This document shows positions 28,035-38,162 of a stretch of 38,685 nucleotides of DNA, in pieces. The stretch spans positions 1 through 38,685 of the forward strand of contig CAICTM010001053.1 in NCBI GenBank assembly GCA_903772945.1, written 5' to 3'. Positions within the stretch are counted from its first letter, which is position 1, and each line of letters opens with the position of its first letter. Both the position numbers and the translations under genes were made by a program. The DNA is from Seminavis robusta. Lineage: Eukaryota > Bacillariophyta > Bacillariophyceae > Naviculales > Naviculaceae. The notes beneath the pieces are model-generated. The model did no database searches and was not told where the DNA came from. It worked only from the letters and a program-made list of their open reading frames with translations.

Positions 28035-28792
28035 TGACCATCTCTGTCTGATCCAAACCAATTTACAAGTCCTGAGCAAGTTGGACCAACTTAGCCAAGT
28101 GCATGGGGTGTATCCAAGTATGCATACTAACCAGCTTGACATAGAGGCTTAGTAAGAAAGTCTTCTATGCTGTAAGAAAGGATTTGAGAGTCCAAAACGG
28201 TGCAGCATGGTAAGAAAGGCCTGGATGAACTGAATTTAGAGATTTCTTATATATGAGTTTGGAGTTACACCTTCGCAGGTGATGAATTGACGAAATGGCC
28301 AATAATTATTAGCTAATTATTATTGCAGTCCGAAGAAGATTAAACCTCCGGAAGATTTCACCGTAAGTCTCTGGTACAATGCTACGTGAGCGAACCTGGC
28401 AGCTACTGTACAAAACCGTTAGCATCAACGTTAGCCAGGAGAGACCTTGAATTAGAAAGAAAAAACTCCTTCAATTCTCTTTCGGAGCTCAAAATAAGCA
28501 ATGGCAATTACTGCAGTAATTCACCCCCGACCCGAACACTAGGTCAGTTCTAGTGTACTAGCCATTAATTAAAAAGGTGTACATCGATTATCAAACATCC
28601 TTGCCAGAGTTAATACAGGGCTTGAAGCAACATCTACACATAAATATTGTACATGCGTCAGCTGAATCTCTGGCGCCACATACCATGCAGAGCTCCATGC
28701 AGTCACATATCGACGGCCACCACCCACCGCCAATCGATGGAAGAGAGACCACTACATGTACTAACACTTTCATGGATGGATGATCATCCACC
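28035..28792. other. intergenic / GPCR 2 upstream region
   Basis: Contains repeated TGTAAGAAAG or GGTAAGAAAG words (28150-28215), an imperfect AT-rich palindrome around ATTAGCTAAT (28305-28328) and the start region of receptor 2. A frame from 28577 to 28783 is in phase with the receptor but lacks a signal peptide and ends in TGA. Confidence 0.35.
28506..28521. promoter_or_regulatory. 16-bp perfect palindrome upstream of GPCR 2
   Basis: AATTACTGCAGTAATT is a perfect inverted repeat with no spacer, about 270 bp before the receptor ATG. It could be a binding site for a dimeric regulator such as a bZIP or homeodomain protein; no known consensus is claimed. Confidence 0.35.
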
Positions 28793-31487
28793 ATGGCGCC
28801 TTCGAATAATGTAACCGTAAGTCAAGAGTCTGGTACTTCCAATATCCGCTACAGCAAGGATGGTAGTCGAAGACAAGGGCGCTTGCTTTCCCTCATGGGA
28901 GCATCCAATCGAATCTCCGAAGAGTCGACCGGTATTGACACGTACATGTATCTCAATATTGCTACCTTTTTGGCATTCAAGCATGTCCAACAACGAAATG
29001 GAACTGTGATTTCGTCATTGCCCGATCGATTGGCGGGTTGTGATTTTGATTGGACCTTTCAAACCCGGGATACTCAGTTCTCTGGCAGGAAGGGCGTGGA
29101 AGGGTTACTTGCCTCCACGACGACGGACTCATCGACCAATGATGGGCAATTCCCCTTTTGCATTGTGGGCGCTATTTATTCCAGTGTCAGTTACCCCATT
29201 GCCATGTTGGGTCAAGGATACGAACTGCCACAAATCAGTGGCTCTGCTACCAGCTCCCAACTCGAACATGCTCCCCTGTTTAGTAGGACCATCCCCACCA
29301 ACGATGCCGAGGCGGAGGCAGTCATGCTCTATTACCAATCCATCGGAGTCACGCACGTGGCATGTCTCTACATTAAAGATGCCTGGGGAAATTCCTATGC
29401 CACGGGCCTGCAAAATGCCGCGCACACACTGGGCATTGTCTATGCCGGCTTTGCCTATGACGATGGAAATCGAGCCGGCATTCAATCCGCGTTGAAGAAA
29501 ATGAAAGAATCTGGAGTGCGACACATTTTCGCCATTATGTTCACGTGGGCACCGGTGGTGGAAGTCGCTCTGGATTTTGAAATGATTGGTAATCCCGACT
29601 ATTCTTGGATTGGTGCCGAAATGATCGACTGGACGTCCGGGTCTTTGGAGTTTGATAGGCACGACCCAAAGCAACTTCAAATGGCACACGCGTTGCGGGG
29701 AACAGGATCCATTCTGTTGCACGGTGGAGAGCAAAGTGTATTTGAAGATGTCATGGTGGAATTTGCCAACAGCCCGGCACTGCAGCGAGAATACATACAG
29801 TCATATCCACCAGAAGAACGACACATTTACAACAATTACACCTTCTTGTCGGGCGTCAAAGATTACTTCTTCCAGCGGGCATTTTATGATGCGACCTATG
29901 GCCTTGCCATTGCTGCTTGCCAAACACCAGGACTGTTCACTGGCACGGAGCTTTACAATGCCCTCATCAACCTTGATTATGAGGGGGTGACGGGAAGGAT
30001 TCAATTCGACAAAAGCACTGGGACCCGTAAACCGGACTCTGTCACAGTAAGGATCGACAATGTGTTTTGGAGTGACGACAATTCCGATGATACCTTTATC
30101 CGGCTGGACAGCACCTTGGCTGTCACCATCACGCAAGGACAAGTCAGCCATCTCATTCCATGGCAATATTACGACAATACCACCCGTGTGCCTCTGTCCC
30201 TTCCGGCTCTGGACCACGATTACAATTTGATCCCTTTGGGAGTGCAGGTGATAGGGTGGTTCTTTGGAGGCGCTGTGGTATTCCTGAGTTTGGTGCTTGT
30301 TGGCTGGACGTCGTACAACCGAAAACTATTTGTTGTCAAAGCGGGGCAGCCAATGTTCTTGTCACAGCTTTGTGTTGGGACCATGATTATGGCATTGGCA
30401 GTGATACCAATGAGCATGCAAGGAATTGAAGAAAGCTCTCGTCTGGACTTGGCTTGCATGGCAGCTCCTTGGCTCATCTTCTTGGGGTTTGTGATTGCCT
30501 TTTCAGCATTGGTACGGTGGCTTATCATCATACAGATACTTCCTGCAATTCTGATTCTAAAGAGGCTGTAGATGCTCACTGATTTCTTTTTCGTTCTTTC
30601 TTTCTTGTGATTTCCAGTTCAGTAAGACCTGGAGGCTCAACAAACTAATGAACTCTGGGATGTCTATGCGGAGAATTCAAGTTAAGCCGAAGGATGTGAT
30701 CTGGCCATTTGTAACTCTCATGACAATTAACGTTGGCATGCTGCTGGGATGGAGTATTGTTTCTCCACTCAAGTATGTTCGTGTTGAATCCTTGGGCAAT
30801 GTGGACGAGTACGGTAGAATTATGGAGTCCCATGGCCGATGCAAGAGTCAAGACAGCAAGTACCTTTGGTTCCTGGTCCCAATCTTGTTTTTTGACTTTG
30901 TTGGTGTGGCCACTGCAAGTTATCAGAGCTATGTTGCTCGCAACTTACCCACAACACTGTCAGAGTCGTCCTATTTGGCCCTGGGGGTGGCCAGCTTGAT
31001 GGAAACATTGCTGCTCGGAGGACCAATCTACTTCATGGTAATGGACAACCCCACTGCTTCCTACTTGGTTGGCTCTGTACTGCTGTGTGTCATCAATATG
31101 ACAATCCTTCTGCCAATTTTCCTTCCAAAGTATCTCAACCGAGGAATGACTCCTCAAACCGGGAGGTCGATGGGATCTGCTGTTGCAGGGAGCCGTGCCA
31201 TGTCACAAGAAAGCCGGCAACTCTCAAGCCGGCAACTCTCGTCTGAGAACATGAACTTGTCGTCCAAACGGGGTTTCATGTATATTTCAAGAACCCCATC
31301 ATCGAGACCGGCAAACGGCAGGCTTTCTACAAACAGCAGGTTTTCTAGTCACAGCAGGCTTTCTACTCGAAGCACCGAAATGCAAAGTGTGCACGACAGA
31401 AGACTGTCGTCGAGGCAACATCTCTCGACGGGACTGTCCTCTCGAGAGATTTCGAGCACTCATCTTCACACTCAGCCAGAGGAATGA
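28793..31487 (+). CDS. class C GPCR, GABA-B receptor-like (receptor 2), two exons
   Basis: Exons 28793-30511 and 30618-31487 are joined by a 106-nt GT-AG intron just after TM3 (SAL | FSKTWRL), giving 862 aa. The Venus-flytrap ligand domain covers about residues 40-470 (FCIVGAIYSSVSYPIA, ISGSATSSQL, FSRTIPTND, VTGRIQFDKSTGTR). Membrane segments lie at about 480-503, 512-537, 550-573, 600-623, 654-680, 690-714 and 719-746. The cytosolic tail has repeated Arg-x-Ser/Thr motifs (RQLSSRQLSS, GRLST, SRFSS, SRLST, RRLSSRQ), good targets for basophilic kinases such as CDPKs (inference). Receptor 1 lacks this intron, so one copy gained or lost it. As in receptor 1 no signal peptide is seen. Its end faces the 3' end of the next minus-strand gene 100 bp away. 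Confidence 0.93.
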
Positions 31488-31587
31488 ACCCCGCTGTGTG
31501 TCAAACAACAGATTGATGCTAAAGGAACGAGATGTTTATCATTTGATGCGTTTTACAGATGTATATGCATTTGGGGATACTACGCAG

Positions 31588-33014
31588 CTATCTTCCAGCC
31601 CCGCGAATGCTGTTGAATGTAGCTGCAAGTGTTTCGCTGAACCCCAGCTCCTTTCGTTCCTTCCGTTTCGTCAAAATCCGGTGAATCTCGTCTGCCACGA
31701 CGTACGCCTCAAAGAGGGCTTCGCCAGAAAGTTCGTGCCACAGCGCATGGGGGCTGTCCCTCCGGCAAAAGCTGGCTCCTGGGTAGAGCTCCTTTAGTCT
31801 ATCCGTTTCAGGGGCTTTGGTCAGCTCCGAGATAATGTAGTCCACAATCGGGCTGGAGAACTGTCCTAGTAGAGTCAAATTCAGAGTGTCTCCGTAGAGC
31901 TGATCACACGCAAAACCCGTTTCCACAAAAAGAACAGACCAGATAAATGCAAGGGCTGCTCCAAAAGTTTTGAAGAAGAGCGGTAGTCCCCTCCATGGCG
32001 ACAGCGGTAAGTTCTCTTGTGCAGCAATGATTTTCAGTTCGGGAAAGTACCTCTCTCGGAAGAACTCAACTCCGTCTTCGTCAACAACCAGAGGGGCGGC
32101 AATGTCAACGATGAGGCACTCACAAATCTCCATCGATATACTTACGGAACAAGCAAAGGCAAAGAATGCCAGCGTGGTGTCTAAAAACCGTGGGGGGACT
32201 CGTGTATGAAACTGTTCCTCCAAGTAATCCAGCCATTGTGAAGGTTGTCGTCTCAAAGGCATGTATGCCATGTCATCAACAATTTCAACAATGTTGGACG
32301 GGGAATAAGGAATGTCACTGGCAGCGAGGAACACAGAAGAGGACGTTTCTATGCCCTTGATGGCGATTTGGTACAAATTGCTGCAAAGCATGCTGTGTAC
32401 GTAGGGACAATCAGTACGAGTGGAGTCTTGGGTGAATTTTCTTCACGATGCACTTTTTGCTGGACTTACTCGACTGTAATGTCATCATATTCACCTCCCG
32501 CTGTTGTCTGGGTACCATGAAACCACGAAGACGCCGACGTGATTGCCACCATGGACTTCATGAGAGCTGCCTGTTCTGCCTCCGATATGAACCAATGCTC
32601 ATAATCACATATCCGAATGGCAGAGCTGTAGTACGCCACGTTGGAAGCATAGTTGCACTTCTCTTGTATCTGATAAGTTCGAAATCCAGAGCCCATAATG
32701 GCCGTCTTGTTCTGTACGCTTTCGTGGTACCTACCACCCCCACCCCAAGGATCATCGATGCCCGCACCCCCAACGAGCCAGGCATTGTAAAAGGCCGCAA
32801 AGGAGGCATCTTGAGCCAAAATGAGGTCAGTATCATTCCACTTGTGAAAGCACTGCAAGAGTCGATCCCAGCGTTGCGATGGATAGTTCTTGCCTTCAAA
32901 ATACTGCGAAATGTCATCCAACATGATCCTGGTTTCGTGGATTGCCCCTGACGGCGGGATCAACAATGACAAAGCATTGATCAAAAGCAATGGAAAATAG
33001 CGTCTCCTGGTCAT
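31588..33014 (-). CDS. secreted or membrane protein of unknown family, two exons
   Basis: On the minus strand exon 1 is 33014-32470 and exon 2 is 32392-31588, with a GTAAGT donor and ACACAG acceptor; together 1350 nt (449 aa). I start at 33014 because MTRRRYFPLLLINALSLLIPPSGA is a clear signal peptide; in-frame ATGs at 33122 and 33302 would add a Ser/Arg-rich leader. The mature protein has Trp/Tyr-rich segments (WLVGGAGIDDPWGGGGRYHE, SAIRICDYEHWFI), eight or more cysteines and two hydrophobic stretches in exon 2 (LDTTLAFFAFACSVSISMEI and FFKTFGAALAFIWSVLFV), so it may be membrane-bound. I do not recognise the family; it could be specific to diatoms. It is convergent with receptor 2. Confidence 0.8.
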
Positions 33015-34141
33015 TTTGGCTTGTGTGGTATTTGTTGTGAGGGTATTGTATTGAGGCTTTCGACGACGTTCGAAGCAGAGGGGATTTCGAGACGACGACG
33101 ACGACGAGCTGTTGGTTGACATACAACGGCACGCACCTAAGGACCCAACGGATGCTTGTTTCCATCGCGCAGCTGTGCTGGGCGAGCTTTGAATCGAATC
33201 GAATGAATGAATGTCCCCATCCTCATCTTTGCTCTCTCTAATCCATAGTAAACCCGATTTTAAAATGAATGAATGATGAATCGAACCGAGTCGAACTGTC
33301 ATTGGTCTACCGGTATAAAGAGGGACGGGATCTAGAGTAGGTGGATTATCTACGTACCGAAGCCAGCCAGGGCCAGGCTTTTAAAAGCAAAGAAGAGGCG
33401 AAATTCAGGACTAGGTTCCCTGGGATCTGGGGCAAGAAATGGAGGACCGATAGATGGATGTTGTGGAATAGCTACTAGTGGATGATGTCATGATGGCTTC
33501 ATTGAGAGGGACTTCACATGAGCAATCCATGTCATAAAATGCCTTGATGATGGCCTGGAGGCTGTGGCAGATTGTGGGTTCCCCTTAGTTGGGGGTGTTG
33601 GCTCCACGAGTATATGTCAATGCCCAGCACAGACTGTAGCAGCAACCCTCCCGGAGAGGTGCCTTGGACGGAATCTGCATAGTCATTGATAGCTGGTGCC
33701 ATTGACTTCATGGGCTGCTTGGCGTTTTCTTCTTCTTGGTCGGGGGAGTGTCCCCTATATATTGGCAGTTGTATCCTCGTATGCTCGTAGGACAATCCAG
33801 CAATTGCTGCAATGCAATGGGGTAGAGGTGCCCGTTGCATCACGGACCCATGCATTCCTTCCTTCATTTGTGGTGGCTGGCAGGAGAAATGTCATGGTTT
33901 GGTGTGATGATCGGAGACAATGGATTTGGTATACACAGATCAAACAAGCTAGCTAGTGAAAGATGCACACCAAAAGTAATGGATATACAGTTAGTCAATT
34001 GTCACTGTGTGCGAAGAGTGTTGTTCTTTCTTCCTTTCCTCGAATTGCACAGATTTTACAGTAGGTTGCTATACAGAGGTCCTGCCAGCATTTGCTTTCC
34101 TTCCTGTTTTTGCTTGGAACATATACGAGTCTGCGGCTGTC
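33015..34141. other. intergenic, nothing recognised beyond a shared 19-mer
   Basis: Upstream region of the unknown minus-strand gene and 3' flank of the next one. It holds TAGAGTAGGTGGATTATCT at 33333-33351, shared with 6581-6599, and a TTTTAAAAG word near 33380. The frames present have no recognisable domains. Confidence 0.4.
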
Positions 34142-35386
34142 TTACCACATCCCAAACATCAGCATGGAAACCGCCACAGATGGCAGCAATAAGAGATTGT
34201 AGGAACGTGGAAACGTCAGGATTCCACCTGAGGTGGATCCACTGGATGTGGATGTGGTGGTTGTGACTCCACCGGATGTGGTGATTGTGGTTGTGGATGA
34301 ACTGGATGTGGTGGTTGTGGATGAACTGGATGTGGATGAACTGGTTACGCATACTTCATTGACTTGGCAACATGTTTCGGTGCCCATCAATGTCAATGGC
34401 TGTGTATCCACCTTGACTGTCACTGTTTTGTCTACCACATTTTTGTCGCTGCAGGTACCATCGAAGGAGAGTGCGACATTGGCACAACTGGCGGCGGTCA
34501 CAGTCGCCCCAATGCTGGCGTCAACTGTGCCCAATATGGATCCCATGACTGTGAGACTCCCCGAGGTTCCCACATTGGTCATTGTACCCACTAAGAGATC
34601 GCCCTCAATGGTAGCATGGGAGCTGGTACTAATGTCGCAGGTGGCGGGTCCTACCAAATTTCCTTTCATTTCCAAATTGCCGGAAGTACTGACACTGCAG
34701 GCACTACTACCGGTCAAGTCTCCCTGGTAGTAGAATTTGGCAGATGTACTGACATCCAATTCGGTAATGGGTCGACCAGAGTGGAATTGCATGTTGGCCT
34801 CTGTACCAACATCGACCAGGAGATTTTCTTCACCCAGAAGTGTACTCCCATCGACCGTGAGTGAGGCACTGGTGGATGCAAAGAAGGCAAAGATGTTGTT
34901 AAATCCGGGGAGAACTTGGACGACTTGCTCGGATTCCGCCCGTACATCCCAGAGCAAGTCGGCCGGGAAAGTGATGAGTACACCTCCCTCTTGGGTGTTG
35001 GGTCCTACATCTTGGTAGGTGAATGTCAAGAATTCATTTTCCACGCTGGCTGTCACAAGATTGGTAGGGTACGTCTTGACTTCAATTGCAGCACCAGGTC
35101 GAATGGTGAACATGGTCTTGGGATAGTCAAAGGATGATCCTCCTGGACAGGATCGTGCAATGCGAATGCTGGTCACAGAAGAAACATCGGGAAGAGTCAG
35201 ACCCACAAAGTCGCTTTCTTCAGCTGCACTGGCAATGGCAGTGAGAGCCAACAGCAAAAACAGCAGAGACCAGAGAGAGTTGATAAACTTATTTCGCGTT
35301 GTTGCTATCTTATAAACTTGAGGCGTGGGAGAGAATCCCAGGTAATGACTGTCGTTTCTCGGAGATCTCGAATGAATCGAATCCAA
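34142..35386 (-). CDS. cell-surface protein, GIN-like beta repeats, Ser/Thr stalk, probable GPI anchor; start unresolved
   Basis: The open frame begins after a stop at 35423-35425 and has no ATG before its signal sequence NSLWSLLFLLLALTAIASA; 35386 is a TTG. The true start is therefore either non-ATG or on an unrecognised upstream exon (one candidate begins at ATG 35660 with a GTACGT donor near 35575). The mature part has an all-beta N-terminal region, then about six short repeats such as LDVSTSAKFYYQGDLTG, CSVSTSGNLEMKGNLVG and VGTSGSLTVMGSILG, which resemble the right-handed helical GIN/DUF2807 adhesin-head pattern (inference). A Ser/Thr tract, SSSTSSSSTTTTSSSSTTT, forms a stalk, and a C-terminal hydrophobic tail (YNLLLLPSVAVSMLMFGMW) fits a GPI-anchor signal. 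Probably displayed on the cell surface. Confidence 0.75.
   Translation of the reverse strand: MDSIHSRSPRNDSHYLGFSPTPQVYKIATTRNKFINSLWSLLFLLLALTAIASAAEESDFVGLTLPDVSSVTSIRIARSCPGGSSFDYPKTMFTIRPGAAIEVKTYPTNLVTASVENEFLTFTYQDVGPNTQEGGVLITFPADLLWDVRAESEQVVQVLPGFNNIFAFFASTSASLTVDGSTLLGEENLLVDVGTEANMQFHSGRPITELDVSTSAKFYYQGDLTGSSACSVSTSGNLEMKGNLVGPATCDISTSSHATIEGDLLVGTMTNVGTSGSLTVMGSILGTVDASIGATVTAASCANVALSFDGTCSDKNVVDKTVTVKVDTQPLTLMGTETCCQVNEVCVTSSSTSSSSTTTTSSSSTTTITTSGGVTTTTSTSSGSTSGGILTFPRSYNLLLLPSVAVSMLMFGMW
34225..34350. repeat. coding minisatellite in the Ser/Thr stalk
   Basis: GTGGATGAACTGGATGTG-type words repeat on the plus strand; read on the minus strand they encode the Ser/Thr stalk of the surface protein. 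Such tracts often vary in length between alleles. Confidence 0.75.
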
Positions 35387-36252
35387 TGTTTCTTCAGAAC
35401 CGTGCTTGGATGTTCGTGTAGTCTAGTCTAGTATCCTAGCTAGGAGTGGCTATGCCTTATCGTTGATTGATTCATTTAGCTTTATAGTTGTTGGGAGTTG
35501 TCAGAGATTGGTAATTGTGAGTTGTTGGAAAGGGGGCTAAACTTGGTCCTGTGCCTTGCGTGGAGAGACTACGTACCACAAGATCTCCAGGAAAACCACT
35601 CCAGGGCTGAACACAGCTTGCAGTAGTAGCAAGAATCAGTCGTCGTGAAAAAGTCGCCAACTCTGCGAGAGTGCAAATAAGCAGGAAAGAGCACTCTTGA
35701 CTCTTGACGGTTGATCTTTCCCGCGATTTCTACCACAGGGTTTTGCGCGATTGCCCAACTTGCCAGGTTTTCTCGCCAGAACTCGCGCGGCACCCTACAG
35801 CGTAGTCTATCTCTGCACACAGGATTGCATGGACATGCAATGGACATAATGTTTTAAAATTGCTACATGTCGCTACATGTAGTACTAGCTAGTATGGTAC
35901 AGCTGAACCAAAAAGAAGCTCATGGAGAAACCAAAAGTCCAATCTTTCCGAAGTCCAGAGGAACTGTGCGATTGAAGCTTCGAACGGCTTACGTCATCTA
36001 TCTGATGTTCCTGTCACCAAAGCGATCAATCGAATCTTCGAGAAGAATCTTTGCTTCGACCGTTGAGAGTTGAGAACCGGAAGTAAAAACCACCAAGAAT
36101 CAAAGCACAAACAACAGAACGGAATCCCCACGCCATCATTGCATTGCCTCCATATGGTGTTACCAATCCATGCAATAGATTGCCACTGTATCTCGTTGCC
36201 TTTTTATAAAACCATCTTATCCTCTTATTTACATGTACCGTAGTAGGAAAGA
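35387..36252. other. intergenic between divergent genes
   Basis: Shared upstream region of the minus-strand surface protein and the plus-strand DEP protein. Frames at 35472-35660 and 35569-35847 on the minus strand overlap each other; the first might supply the missing 5' exon of the surface protein. TACATGTAGTACTAGCTAG words lie at about 35872-35892. Confidence 0.4.
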
Positions 36253-37249
36253 ATGTCTCGTGGTGTAACATTTGCGCATTCGACCACTTCGGCGGCCCGG
36301 GACGCCGCCAATGCAGATTTGAATGGAACTGGAAGTATCCACATGACACAGCAGCAGCGTAAGTCGGCTTAAGCATACTGTATGCATAAGCTATAAGATG
36401 ATGAGTTAACTAAGGCAGACGAAGAAAAAGACAGGTGATCCTTATCTTGTCTCATCCAATAAATATCTTTTCTTGGAAAACCGATCCATTCTCATATACC
36501 CATTGCTACCCTTCTTTCTTTCTTTCTTTCTTTCTTTCTTCTACCCTTGTTAAATAGTGGACGAACTGGCCCAAGCTTTGCAATTCAGCGTGGGCCTTTC
36601 CGATCGCAAATGCAAAAGGACCCGCAAGAAGTACCGCAATGTGTTTTGTGGCGACGAAGCCGTGGAGATTCTCCAGCAATTGGGTCGCTTCCAGAGTCGC
36701 GACGAAGCCTTGCAAGCTGGCAGACTCCTGCAAACCAACATGAACTTGTTCGAATGTGTCAATACCAAACATCATGATCCTGCTCACCATGAACTCCAAG
36801 ACGACAAACGCTTCTTTTATCAATTCGTCACCAACGCCACGGCCGGAACACGCGGCAAGACGGACGAATTGCTCAAACAAAATTTGGATGACAAAATGCG
36901 CGTCTTTCAACGCGGTGTTCGGGTCAAGGATCGGTCGTACCGATTGACAACCTACAAACAATGCTTTATTGGAAAGGAAGCCGTCGATCTCATGATGAAA
37001 CACAAAATGGCACACACGAGAGCGGAATGCGTCGAAATTGGACGACTACTCCAACAAAAGTACAATCTGTTTGTTCCCGTGACTGGCGTACACGAATTTG
37101 AAGACGATGCCTACAAATTCTATCGATTACTGCTCCCACAAAAGGATAAAGTCAAGACACCCTCCTTTCTCGATGAAATCAAACCCGCCATTCCACTGAT
37201 TCTGCTCAGTCTTGTTCCGGCCATTGTCGTCTACTACGTTTTTTATTGA
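36253..37249 (+). CDS. tail-anchored protein with two DEP domains
   Basis: Exon 1 is 36253-36358 (MSRGVTFAHSTTS) and exon 2 is 36558-37249, joined by a GTAAGT-TAG intron; 798 nt, 265 aa. DEP 1 (about 47-126) shows KYRNVFCGDEAVEILQQLG, GRLLQTNMNLFECV and FFYQF; DEP 2 (about 154-231) shows SYRLTTYKQCFIGKEAVDLM, GRLLQQKYNLFVPV and YKFYRLL. Both have the family's core Phe-x-Gly-x-Glu-Ala-Val pattern. DEP domains are known to tether signalling proteins to membranes and to G-protein-coupled receptors. The last 19 residues (IPLILLSLVPAIVVYYVFY) form a membrane segment directly at the C-terminus, so the protein is probably tail-anchored with both DEP domains in the cytosol. Without further catalytic domains it is likely an adaptor. 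The intron carries a CTTT microsatellite. Confidence 0.9.
36511..36541. repeat. (CTTT)n microsatellite in the DEP-gene intron
   Basis: About seven uninterrupted CTTT units 16 bases upstream of the 3' splice site. They form a long polypyrimidine tract, so length changes could influence splicing. Confidence 0.9.
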
Positions 37250-38162
37250 TAAGCAAAAAATGAGCAAGCAAGCGTAAAGCAATACAAAAGCAACAATACA
37301 CACAAGGATGGAAAAAGGAACCGAGAACACACCACAATCAGCAAACATACATGTTGATGTACTGGCATGGTTGCGTTGGGTGCTACAGTGCCTGGCACTT
37401 TTCAATCAAGAAGGGCTGTTCGTGCTGACGTTTGCGCATGGTCGAGCAACTGAAAAGTTGAAAAGGGAACGAAATATGGATCCAAACGCTGACAACGCAA
37501 TTTGGAAGCAATGACAATATATATGCAATCGACGACAAATCGCAGGGAAGCATACATACTTGAATCGAATCGACTATTTCACCAATCTTCCTTCGATTGA
37601 TATGGTCTATGAGTTTTGTTTCGATTGCATCCATACATCCACCCATTTTTCTTTGGTGCGGAAAAAGAAAAAAAACTGGAATGCGAGAAACAAACAATGG
37701 CTATTGTACGGTACCGGTATTGGCCACGATATGGCTGAAACTGAATACGTGAGGTCACTTTTGTTCGGTTTTTCAAGGCGGGGTATTCATGCACGTGTTT
37801 TGACCTTTACAAAGCCTGGACGCCGGCAATCATCGCTCATCGTCGCGTGTTTGCAAGGGTCTGAAACAATATTGTACCGAACATTGTAACTTAGTCCGGG
37901 GGTACGGCATCCACCTTTGTGGTGGCTAAATATGCAATACCTCCCTTTTTAAAAAGTACGCATTTTCAGTTGTGACAGTGCGCAGAGTCTATCAGCACTG
38001 GAGCGGTTTCCTTCTGTCGTCATGTTCGCAAAGATCCGTCCATGTTGAAGCAACGGCAACTGCCTCGACGTAACTGGGTACGGTCCATAACGTGTCTTGT
38101 CTAACCGAAATGTCGAAGGGTTGGGCGCTTTGGTGGTGCCTGCCTGCTACCGTATGCCCTAG
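37250..38162. other. intergenic, nothing recognised
   Basis: Non-coding spacer between the 3' ends of two convergent genes. Several short frames occur on both strands (for example 37560-37889, plus), none with a domain or coding bias that I can support. GGTACCGGTA lies at 37710-37719. Confidence 0.4.

Noticed and set aside
7572..37249. Reading the signalling genes as an operon-like or bacterial defence system
   Set aside because: The genes have introns, long spacers and separate upstream regions. This is eukaryotic DNA, and proximity alone does not show a joint system.
37560..37889. 109-codon plus-strand frame as a gene
   Set aside because: It starts with a non-ATG codon (TTG), has no domain and lies in the 3' flank of the DEP gene.
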